Shown here: positions 1-12,400 of the stretch, piece after piece
How positions within the stretch are numbered: the stretch's first letter is position 1
Layout of the letters: each line of letters begins with the position of its first letter
Assembly: GCA_916048095.2 (NCBI GenBank)
Contig: OU696587.1
Span: forward strand, 5,255,993 to 5,319,992
Direction of reading: 5' to 3'
Length of the DNA: 64,000 nucleotides
Source: Sacculina carcini
Taxonomy: Eukaryota; Arthropoda; Thecostraca; Sacculinidae
Translations under genes and position numbers: made by a program
The notes under the pieces: generated by a model
The model's input: only the letters and a program-made list of their open reading frames with translations
Told to the model about the DNA's origin: nothing
The model's database searches: none

Positions 1-941
1 GGATGAGCTGCAACACAGCCACACCAACAGCAGCGTGTCAGCCTCGGCCACCGGCGACCACCGACAGTCATGGTGACGATTTGTGTTGAAAAAGGACACA
101 TCGGCCTGGCTCAAGAGATAGCTGAATAACATCAGTGACACCTTCGCCCAGAACCCAATAAAACGATGCGTAGCTGGTCGCAGAAACAATGCAGAAACGC
201 GATAATATATGCGTGCCAAGCATTTACAAGACAAAAACTGGACAAAGTCGGTAACATAAATTGCGTCTCACAATACAGTACAATCTCGATAACCCAACCA
301 AGACCAACACCATACGTGAAAGCGGAACACAGCGGATATCACCAAAAACTAATGACGATCACAGAACGTGGCATAGAAGTTGAACCAAGAAGCAAAAAAA
401 CAAAAACAAATCAGCACCCAACTAGCTAAACACACAACCATACTATTCAGACTAACTATTGAGGAACCAACGTCGTAAAGTAATAAGTATGTTCACAAAA
501 AATAGCTCAAAAGGAGAATACGAATAAAAACGACAAAAGGAATTTTCTAAACATATCTCGTTCACTGCACAAACAGACGTAATGAACGAAAAACAAGCGG
601 TAATTGAGGCGAACTAGGCAATGAAAATACAAAACTAAACCACTGAATTCGTATTAATTTTTCCAATTCGTGTGATCTTTACCATGCTGAAAGCGTCCTA
701 TGGCGCCAGCCGCTCATAAACTTGAAAACAGACAAATATATGTAGATCAACACTGTGCAATAATTATGAGTGCCCGTGTAAACAACCCCAATGATTCCCC
801 GAATCGCGACTGTGAAAAAGTCGCGATTCTCAAATCTCGCGTGCCCAAATTGCTCATCCCAAAATGACCATGAAAAAACAGTGTCAATCGGTCGTATTTC
901 AGATGCGTTTGTACGAGATGTCGGGAGATGCGCCGCCAACA
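1..941. other. Region beyond BTB-ZF terminal exon 7
   Basis: Probably 3' untranslated or intronic sequence of the BTB-ZF gene. I saw no further C2H2 exon and no recognisable repeat. Confidence 0.5.
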
Positions 942-1135
942 TTACGACTGGTGTTTGAAACAGTCGAGCATGTGCCTCCTCATGTGACGACGCAAGTGGC
1001 AGCGCCGGGTCGACACGTGACCACACACGTGGCACGTGGTGAGACCGCGGTGCACGGCACGATGCTCACTCAGACGACTGGAGTTGGGGAAAGACGCGTG
1101 ACACAGGTCGCACGCATACCTAGTGTATGCGCCTG
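942..1135 (-). CDS. BTB-ZF gene, alternative terminal exon 7 (two C2H2 fingers, tandem acceptor)
   Basis: The acceptor is a tandem gcagcag: splicing at the first AG starts the exon at 1135, at the second at 1132. Both keep the phase and differ by one residue. Fingers are [22 protein letters not shown] and, after [26 protein letters not shown], where finger 2 has H-x3-H spacing. The exon ends LDCFKHQS. It is the last finger exon in the window; more may lie beyond position 1. Confidence 0.83.
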
Positions 1136-4100
1136 CTGCAAACACACGCAGACAAGACGAGTGAAGCACACAGGCATGTGCTGACGAAGGCAAGGTTGTA
1201 TAAGATCAGACGACTTGGTATAGAACAGCGCTAACAATACGCGCATCAAGCTTGTGGCACAGTGGTTCCCAAATTGTGGTACGTGTACCACTAGTGGTAC
1301 GTGAGGGCCCCTCAGGTGGCACGCAAACACTTTCGGAGTTGCGAAAACTGGCACCAGAACATGATTTATGATGTTCTGTGAGCAGTCATGTCCCGCATTG
1401 AGCAGCTGGTGGAGAAGCAAATGCAGTCCTCTCATTTAGTGATTTATTTCAGTTGAATTGTGTTCTACTTATACAATTATTGAAACAATTATATCTGATC
1501 GAACTGAGGTTCTCTGGAACCGGGTGGTATGCGGCGACAGTAGTGGGCCTCCAAATGGTACTCGATCACAAAAAGGCTGGGAACCACTGATGTGGCATAC
1601 GCCGCAAGACCAGCATTCGCCACCGTTAAATCAGTACCAGGTGTCACTTCATCTCCATCCACACACCCTTTCCACGCACCTTGGCCCCACAGAGCATACA
1701 TGGCAAGACTCCAAATTGTGCAACCACGGACCGCAAATGACATGCATTAAAGATTGAAGCCACGAAACATAGGGATTCGTGTAGCTCCCCGTTTCCGAAA
1801 TTGTTTGAGCAAGATAGTAATAGTGAAATGTAACAAGCCCTGCTCATGATTCGGTTCTTGCGATATGAACACATCAATGTATCGACGACGACAAGATTAT
1901 AAATGACTGAGTAATTCAAACACTTCGCTTTTCGACTCCATTAACAGCCTATGATGAAAAAGCAAATATCACAGATGAACAGGAACAACCCAGAAAGGTC
2001 GCGTGGCCGAATCAAACACTGTGTTGAGCCCAAATGTCACGGATGTAGATTGTATTGAACAATACAATGTTACAATGAGGCACAAGCACAAGCGCAAAAC
2101 AAATTTCAGGAATCATGAAAACGCACGTGGTAGATGTGACAAACACCAAGGATAACATGTGAAGCGGAGACCACAAGTAGTGCAGCGATAACAATTAAAA
2201 CACCTTACTCACACAGAGTCGACCAAACTCATGCGCAAACTCGGGTTCATCGACCAGCCACATCTACCACACCAACGAGAGCTAGTGTGGAAATAGAAAC
2301 TCTTGTACAAGCTCATTGGACGCGTGAATAGAATACATGTGTTTCCTAAGAGACTCGCGTCGAGTGGCTACGTGACCACACAGCGGACATGTGGTCTCGC
2401 CACGGTGCACGGCCCGATGTTCGCTGAGCCGGGAGCCCCGGTTAAAAACTCGACCACAAATTTCGCACGTCCAGTTGGGCCGTTGCTGTAGTTGCTGATC
2501 ATGACGCAAACGCTGAGCGCCCGCAGTGCAGGAATCGGCCGCGGGACCGTCAACGGTGCTCATTCGCGTCTTCGTTGTCGGCAAGCCTGCAACACCAGCA
2601 GCACCGCCTTTCAGAAAAACCGTCACGTGTGCGAAATCGAAGTTGAAGGCGAGCGAATAAGAGCAAAAACCTAAACTCCGGGCGCGCTTCTTGGACGGGC
2701 GCCAAAATAAAATGAAGGTACGCTAAAAGAGAGAATACAGAAGATTCACAAATCCATTAATTCGGAGATCGTCCACCTTTAATTGCCTTTTCTATTGATC
2801 TGTTGACAAGTCTGGGGCAGCGGTAGCAGACTGCCCCCAACGCCAAACATCAAGTGTGTGCCACATTTTGAGAACCTTGGTCTACAGAAAAACTCGCATT
2901 CAACCACCTCAACGGATAGCCGACCAGAACTGCGTCGAATAAATCAGGTGATGATTGAAGTGAGGAAAACATGAGAAACTGGAAACGATCATCGAAGTCA
3001 AATGCCGGTTTGCGGATATATTTGCAGACAAAATTATCAGACGCCGATACCAATATATAAAAATCAAACAACGCAGTGAGCGAAACACGTGCAAAAAATG
3101 AAATATAAAATATACGATCCAAAAGCGAAACAGCACACAGCGACAAATTGACCCGTTCAAACCCCGTTTTCCTCGGATTCCGTCACGAAGCTGCCGATAA
3201 ATATTGAGCAACGAGCAGACATGCGGCACGTGGTTTTATCGAGAGCGACCGCCGACAACGCTTATGTAAATTATCTGGAAACACTTGCATCATGTCCAAG
3301 TGATTCCAATTTGAATATTCCTCGAAAACTCGACCATTTCGAGCAGATCCATGTTCCACCAGTGAACACACATCACCGAGGCATCGAACTGGATATACGA
3401 AATCCGTGTTTCAGAACCAAATGATCGCGCAAAATACACGGCCGACTAAACACGCGATGACAAATGGAGCACGTGGTACGACCCATGTGAATACTACGAT
3501 GTTCGCTAAGACGACTGGATGTTTTGAAATGACGACCACAAAACTCACAAATGTAGCGCCGTTCAGACAATGCGCCAGTGTCTGCCAAAACATAGACACA
3601 CACACACGCATGCACGGGATGGACATCAACCAGATTGGACCGGACTTGGGGCATAAGAAGTGCATGTGCGATTCATCAACCAACCTAAATTTTCTGGTTT
3701 CTATTGCCGGAACTATCGCTCTTGCACCAGAACGAGAACGAATGCTAAATCGTCACGAAAATTCTTCGCTAGAGGAACCAGGCATTTTCCTTGTGTGAAA
3801 ATTCCGCCAACGCCCCAAATACACCATGAACATGATTCAGTATATATAGTCCAGAAATAGACCAATATCAGGGCGAAGTGTGATTCGATTCTGGACAATG
3901 TAGGGAAAATCGCATGAATACTTCTTTGGCAACGGACGAACTCGAGTCATTGCTAGAAACCAGTCCAAATCAATAGAATCGCTCCTCGTCTAGTGTGATA
4001 GCGCCAACTACTCAAGTCGCCGTAAATTTGAGCACATGTAAAATCCTTCCATTCACCCACTACCATCTGTTTGATAAGTTGCACTAGTTCGACCGTTGGA

Positions 4101-7100
4101 TACTCAAAAACCTACAGAGTAACACTCCACAAGCGCACATCGAAGGGTTGACGCTAAATGTGTAAGGATTCAAGAACATTAGATTCATAACATTTGATTC
4201 AACGAATTTTTTCCAGTCTCTCGCCTCCTGCAAAGGCAGCATATTACATTAGAATGCTAAACCTAAACTAATCTAAAATATATGAAAAATATAGAAACCT
4301 TTTTGCTCTAATGAATTCCAGCGTTATAAATTAGCTCACTTGAATGTTCTTGAATCCTTACACATTTAGCCTAGACCACATCGAAGTGGTATGTCAATCA
4401 CATATCAAAGAAGAAATCAAGCGAGAGACCACTTTCGTGTATTGCATCAAAACAAATGTAAGCGTAATCAACACCGGCGCACCCATAACCGAAAATTAAT
4501 ATTACCCGAGTAAAAAAACCAATAATAACCCTATATAAAAACCCAGAAACAACCCACTCGTCGTAAAAAACATTCCCAGAAACCACTATACAACAACTTC
4601 CCGACATCCAAATATCGAATCACAGATTTCATTATCACAAATTGATAGCGGATTGCTCCCGAAACGACTCGGGTCGAAACTACGATGACGACCTCAATCC
4701 TGAGGTCTTCAAATCCTCAATCCAAGATCTCATCACTGTCGATATTCTTCACTTCACAGTCAACAATCGACGCTGATACACAGTCGCCACCCAATCCTGG
4801 TTCCTGCTGCGACCTAGCCGCATTGACGGCCGCTTGTGTGCCCAGGTACGACGCCGAGCCGGTGGCCCGAGACGAGGTCGTCACACCTATCATATGCACA
4901 CGCCGTAGATGGGCATTCAAAGTGGACTTGGTGCTATAGATGCGACCGCACACATGACAGCGCGTCAGACCGCGGTGCAGCGTGCGATGGTCGGACAGCG
5001 AATTGGCATGCCTATATGTTTTACCACAGAACTCGCAAACAAGTGGTGCCCCGGAACCGCTCGCGCCGCGTCGGGAACGCGCCGCTGCCACGCCAAGACC
5101 TGAGCCAACACACACAAAGCAGCCCGTCACACAGCCCGGTCACAAATCAGCTGCAGCGTTGCAGTAGATGCAACATTACCTCGTCCACGCTATCTACGCA
5201 GAAATCGTCTACGCAAGAAGCACGAAGACGGTTGAATAGCGAATAGCAATATCACTCACGCAAAATCCCATCAGCCACAGTGACTAGAATTGGCAGGGCA
5301 TCAGGAAACCATTGCAAGCTTTCGTTGCAAAATGTGTATACGTGTAAAAACACAGTACTATTTCGTAACCTTCCTAGAAGTTGTCAAGTCCGAGACGCCA
5401 CAGGAAAAAAAGTGTGAAGTGCAACTAACTGCCACCCCTGATCCTAAGAGAGAACCTTCTCTACGCACAGGCACTATAGATTACCAATTACGCCGCCTAG
5501 TGTACACCAATGGCAAACCTGGTACCATCTATGTAACTACTGTAACCTCTGTATCACTCAACATACCTGTATATTATATTGACCTGCTCAAAAGCCGCAG
5601 CAGTCTGGGAATTAAACCCGGAATGCTGAATTGTGAATAAGACGAGCTAAGTATCTAGCTACGGTGATACACCGATGATAGCTAGTTACTTTGTAGTTAC
5701 TACAGTAGCTACCACCGCAAAGTTACTTTGAAAACCCAACGTGCTCAGCAAGTCCCGAACCAGAAGCAACTCGAAAAAACACTGGTCATTTTGGAAATTC
5801 GGTTACCATCACTGTATTGAACACAACACAGTAGTAAATAGCAATCAAACAGACAATGTGTGATGGGGTTACACTCACACACGAGATTAACATAGAACAG
5901 CACCAACGAGGTGGATATAAGCTCATATTTCTCATAATTAATTATGCATTTGAACACAGCAGTGAAAAGGCTAATGTTCTGGTGAATTTTGCATGGGCAA
6001 AGCTTAACGGCCCAGGCTGGCACACCGCAGGCCAGCACAGAAACTGCACAGCAGCGCGCACATGAAACCCGCCCTGTGGCAACATTTCTCATAGGCTAAC
6101 ATAGCCACAGTGAAACTGAACCCTTTTGATAAAAGATGCCACAAGAATGCAATCCCCAACATAAAACTCAAACCATTTAAAATACACAGAATTGTGATTC
6201 GATCCGCTCATCTACCGAACCATAAGCAACGGTTGAACCGGAACGTCATGGTTGCCACCAGACCGATGTCAGTCAAATACACGCTGCTGTTCGGAACACT
6301 GAGAAGGGGATTGTGGTGATGGTAGTCTTGGTGAATGTGACACAGGCGACGTCTGAGGCAGCCGAGGAGCCACAGAAGAACACTCGAACGAGTACGAATC
6401 CACGGACGTTGGAAGCTGGTGTGACTGGGAATCTTCGACCGCGTTCGACGGCAACTGTTGACACTCCTCGGAGGTCACTAGATAGGAAGGCAAACAGTTG
6501 GAGGGCCGGGTTGAGATATTATAGCGACGACGCTGAATACCATGCTGCCCCTCCATGTGTGCGTTGAGCAAAGTGACGCGAGAGTACACTCGGCCACACA
6601 GACGGCAAGTGGTGGCGCCACGGTGCAACTGCATGTGCGACTGAAACGAGATACGGTGGCGGTAGGTGCGACCACAAACTGTACAACTCCACACACCGCC
6701 ACCTCTGCCACAAGCGTCCACTGCCAAACACACACAGACACATCACCACCACAACACCTAAGACTCCACTCTTGACCACCAGTTCACCTACTCTCCCTCA
6801 ACTCACACACACACACACACGCACATGGAACGAACAAAATCGAGTCGACCGCGAATGATAAAATGTGTACGGAGCGAAAACACTGCTCCGTTGCGCTGCC
6901 GGTGACGCAAAACGTCTCATTGACGACGATACAACGATGCAAGGCCACCGTCGGCACCGACACCGTCTCTGACGCATCTTCCATCGAGGCCTGCTGTCCG
7001 GTGCAGCCACATGTGTTGGCGCAGCGAGATCTGGTGACGGTAAGTGCGATTGCACTGCGTGCACTGCCAGCGGCGTGCGCGGCGCGTCACGTCGTCAAAA

Positions 7101-9383
7101 TCTGACCACACACCACACACGCACGCGCCAAACGCTGCAGTAGCCGCTCGGTAGTGCGTTGATGCGCAATACGCTGAGTGGAACGCCACAATTGGCGACG
7201 ACAATGTGCTAGCGATATTCCGCGTGTACACATTACCAGTATAGTGATACGCACAGTTAAAAACAAGAATGTAATTACTTAGAATTGTAATGATCAGAGA
7301 TGATGAGAAATGGTGATGCCTAATGTCTCTACACGGACACGTACACGTACACGTAGTGACAGCTACACGGGAAGAAGCCGAAGCTTATGAACACAGAGGT
7401 GTGAACCGTGCAGCTCGCTGTGACCGCAGAACCAACCTTATCCACGCTATAGCGCCACATAGACGGAAGATGTATTAGAGAGAGCCACCTTCCCAGGAAG
7501 CATGGCACAACACATGACTTACATCTGGCACCATCATTTACTGCTGGGTGGACAGGGGCTTTTAGATTATAGAATCCGCCCAATTAAATTCTCCTCCGCA
7601 AGGATTCGAGCCACGGACCTTCCGGTTGTGAGGCGGGTGTGCTACCACTACACCACAAGCAGTCAGTCTCACAAACTATATTTGACAACATCACCGAATA
7701 ATGAGTATATTGGAAGAACGAGACACAATGTTACGTCTGCGTCATAGCAATACAATGTTCAAGTGTCGAAATAGCCCAATTTTACGACGAAACTGAGATT
7801 AAACAAACGCGTAACTGGGAAAATCATTTTAAACTTCACTCATCCCCAATGAAACCATCGAGAAGGTTTTTCAAAAACAAGGGCGCGCGAAAAAATATCA
7901 GGTAAATTTGAACAGAATCAGCGATTTCTCTCGTGCCAATTAACCGAAGAGATATTGCATTCGTTGCATGCAATGCACGAATGATAGTTCGACATGTTTC
8001 GTTTGGAACCAATAAAACGCTTAAGCAAACGTTCGCCACGACAAAACCCGCACAGCAGTCGAATATGGCAGATATAGAAACCAACTTCAAAGAACGTCAA
8101 CAAAAAACACTCATCAGCCAACGAAAACGTTGCCGAGAGGTCTGACTAGACGCCACATAGCTAATATCGAGCCGCAAGTAGTAGCAACGCGTCGACCCCG
8201 GCCAAGAACTGACCGATGACAACAGCACCAACAACTACAACCGGCTAGAAAATGACGGCGTTTGGGTGCCGCTGCGCCAAGTGCTGCTTGAGAGTGCCGA
8301 CTCGGGCGTAGATGATGCCGCACAGCGGACACGTTGTGCGACCCGAATGCACATGCATGTGGTGATCGAGCGAGCGGCGGTTGGTGTACGAGCGATGACA
8401 TACGTCGCACGAGAAGAGACGTTGAGCAATGCCAACACCCACGCCACCGCCGCTACCACCAACACCGCCACCTCCAACACCGGGAGGAAAGCCGCCGCCT
8501 GCAACAGGCAGTAGATTGACGATCAAACGACGCTTACACTCACAAGCACATAGACGCACGTAGACGCTGCATTGCGACCGCAGAAACACCGCTCAACGTA
8601 AATCCAACGCCTCCAGTTAGACATCAGCCATCCAGTAAGAAAGCATCACAGGACAGTGACACAACTTCCAAAATGAAATCCGGGAAAAGTAATGGTGACA
8701 GGACATGCCCGCTGAAGAGACCGTAAAAACTCGCAAATCAACGCGCAAACAGTTCATAGGGCCACAGAAAGTGACAAGAAGCGCAAGGCAAAAGAATGTC
8801 GGACAAGCCGAATTAATGCTCGAAACTCGTTGAAAGTAAAAGCTAGAGAGGAAAGTGTGACCAATTCTCTTCGATGAATAGCTATACTATAGAGAATCTT
8901 CCCGTCACAGTCATGAGCAACACTATGGAAAATCTCAATGAAAAAACCATCGGCAGAAAAACTGCAAACTGCAGAAACTGAAATGCTTCGCTTCCACCTC
9001 TTGACACCACCCTAATTTTCCCAACCATTTGCGTCCTAGCCACATAGAACACACACACATGTGTTCTTGAATTTCCCACAAATGAGTGATCCAAATGATA
9101 TATCATACTTTGTGCAGAATATACGACACGAGACGTTCGTACGATAACGCAACAAGTCATCAGCGTGTGTGTGTGTATAATTCTCAATCATCCAACTGAT
9201 CACGAGCCAAACGCCGAATTGTGCTTCTTGCAGTCACTCACAGATTGCAAAAAGAAACACACACCCGAGTCAGCGGAATATACACAAACACATGTGCGTT
9301 CCACACTCCACAAGTGTTTTGTGGAGAAAATACGCTTCAACGTCTAAGAAACGAAAGTCGTCAACCTCGGCGGCATCCACACC

Positions 9384-9414
<31 letters not shown>

Positions 9415-12400
9415 AGACACGGAATGGCGTGTCTTGTCGACAGCAGGCGTGTCGATCATTGTCGGCGACCAATCGACAACGACTGATCACGATACACAAC
9501 GTCACGCACAACAACCGAGAGAAGGAAGCGACAAGAGTACAGAGAGAAAGGTGGGTGTCGCGAAAGTCGCGAGCCAAACGTGTTGGTGGTATTCTCGTGA
9601 TGCCCGTTTAATTGTGCAGCGCTGACCAGCCCCAAGCAATTAACAACGATAATTATATCTAGCGGAGTGATTGACAATAGCAAGTCCATACAAGAACTAG
9701 ACAAACTCAGGCACGGGTCTTGAGCAGTGTATGCGTTAATAAATCAGTATTTGACGTCTGTTCGTCTCTTCATACTTTAATAACTTTTAATAACTGGAAA
9801 ACTGAATCACACGGGGTATAACAGCAACAGTACAGACGGGTGGGGAACGGTCAGGTTGGCAGGCGCTGGTCACATCATCACACCAATACCTCGTCAACAC
9901 TCGGCACGTGTTATTGGACGCGCAATTAAACGACCAAGACGGTACATCTCATTGAATGCATTATACGCCGTCTTGGCGCTTAAATTGGCTGCGAGAATAA
10001 TTGTTGAAAAACACGAACAGCTTCACATGGAAAACGCCATTCAGTGTGTATGTGAGTGGATGTGTTTTGCTTCTTAAGGAGCATCGTACTCAACGTAGTC
10101 CGTCTCATTGCTGACACAGCACCGCAAAAAGTAATAAAAACTCATTAAATTCTCTGTATCTCTGTATGTGAGCATACAGTCCGATTCAACGCAGCTAATG
10201 GCCGAACGACCAAACTATCCACCAAACGAGGAGGGTGACTGTGAACCCTCGGACTGCGGTTTGCCATTCAGTGTGCGGTTTCCTATTCTCTTTTCAGTAT
10301 GAATAGCCTATCTAACATGTCTATCCTCACTGCGCTTTGTTCACCATTACAAGACATGTCACTCGGTCAATACGCTACTGCTTTTGAACGTTGCATCAGA
10401 TATACAGGCTTTTTGTACGTTCTATATTTACGTTAAGCGTTAGTCAAATCTTTACTTAATGAAATTGAATTGAATCAAAAGCAAAATGATTATTATATGA
10501 TCAACTGCGGGCAACGAGAATACCAACAACATGGACAGAATGAAGGACAGAAAGAGAATACAGAAAAAGAAAGCGAACAGTGAACAGCATAGCCATGACG
10601 CAGGCACAGAGGAAAACCGGGCCTTCACCTAACCTCTAACCTAACCTAACCTATCACACCTCAAGTATTCCCTAGTGAACAAGAAACTTAACAAGAAACC
10701 TACTCACTGGCACCGGGAACAAAGTCAAAACGGACAAACTGTACCCACATAGAAACTCTCGTGTTATGCAATAACTTTGGAAACCCCTTCATGGAAAACC
10801 TGACCTTCATTTAGAGCAGTGGTTCTTAGCCTGTGCGGAATGGAAGAGTTAGCAAGTGGGAAACTAGAGCTCGGACAGAACAGGACAACTATGTGTGTAT
10901 ATATTAATTCAAATTCGTATATTTGTGTTTTTAATTACTTCTTATTTGTTTCTAATGACACATTTACCTCGATGTAACAACTGAATTGATTGAATTTATC
11001 AGCGCTGTTGTGGAAAATGAAGAAATGGCTCATTAAGAAGTGGCGAATCAGAGAAAAAACGTTAAGAACCACTGATCTAGAGGACCAAATTTCCTAGATC
11101 TCCACCACTCAATGCATGGGCAAACTAACAAGCTACACCACGGGATAATACTGCTAATGTTGAGCGCCTATAATCTACAGCCGTGCACTGATACTTGCCC
11201 AAGACATTACCAACTGGATTTCCACGCAGAAGTTCAGCTAAACTAACTACTCTACACACATCTAGCCCCTCTCTGAACTAGTCCTGCACAACATCAAACA
11301 TCACGTTCATCTCGAGATAAATAAAACAGAAGGAACGGTATGATAATGAAGCGAAAAAGAACAGGATATCATCTAGCAGACTGATACTTCAACAATGACA
11401 TGTGAACTTGTAAGGCAAATCTGGCTGAATGATTTGATACACTGCCAACGACAGCTGGATATTCTTGAAAAATTACACCGGCAGCTCAGGACAAGCAAAC
11501 GGGAGGAAAAAACACCACTGGAATCGCCTCCTCACCTCTAGCTGAACACTTCACACGCCTGCCTATCTACTACGACGGATAATGGAGTGCAGTGGTTCCC
11601 AACCTATGGTACACGTACCACTACTGGTACGCGAGGTCATTCCAGGTGGTACGCCAACACTTTCGGAGTTACGAACAGGACATGATTTCTGATGTGTTAT
11701 GAGTAAAGTAATGTCCCTCATTGACCAGCTGGTGGAGAAGAAGCAGTCCTCGTATTGAGTTATTTTTCAATTGATTTGAGTGATCTACTTGTACAATCAT
11801 GTGAATAAAGTGATATCTGATCGAACTGAGCTAGTCTGGAACCAGGTGGTACGCGGCGAATGTACGAGAAGGTTGGAAACCACTGGCACAGTGGGAGGGA
11901 TGTAGGAGTGCGGAGAATGAAAGCGGCCACTGTTCACTGTTCGCTGTGTGACAGTGTGAACTGTGCTAACCTTGCGAGCCATCGTCACCAGACGCGGCGG
12001 CCAGGCGCACGCTCAAATCGCCCAGGGCTGTACCTACAACAAACAAACATCGAATAAACGTGTTGTTATTGGGCGCTTCAAACACGCCCAACATCATTGA
12101 AAAAATATCCCATCCTTAGCTAAACATGTACACGTTGTAACTGAATACCATTGAGCTAACACAACTATCGACACACACACACACAAACAAACACACAGCC
12201 AAAGCCAGAGAAACGACTCGACGTTGAATAACAACAACACTCAGGACACACATGAGCGAGTGATAGGTGCAGTGCAGACCAGTGTGTGATTGTCACCTTG
12301 TGCAGACGTGGCTCGTAGCAGGCCCGACAATTGCTGATCAACACCCACAGACATGGCGTCCAACACGCCCGCCGCCGCACCGCCGCCGCCCATCACCGCC

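Larger units (their letters stand above)
8499..12296. other. Intron between the common donor and the first terminal exon
   Basis: Holds two hAT-type MITEs (10817 and 11590), a (CA)n tract at 9383-9408 and a short run of CCTAA units at 10628-10652 (arthropod telomere motif, too short to be more than a chance or old interstitial repeat). No additional finger exon was seen. Confidence 0.6.

Noticed and set aside
679-1435. Open frames of 106-121 codons overlapping terminal exon 7 in other frames and strand
   Set aside because: They overlap the finger exon, have no motifs and extend into the hAT-type MITE.
9856-10077. 73-codon plus-strand open frame in the BTB-ZF intron
   Set aside because: Short, no recognisable domain or splice context, and within the length expected by chance.
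10621-10655. Interstitial telomeric array (CCTAA units)
   Set aside because: Only about four imperfect units. Similar short runs at 33497 and 42770 suggest chance or old microsatellites.
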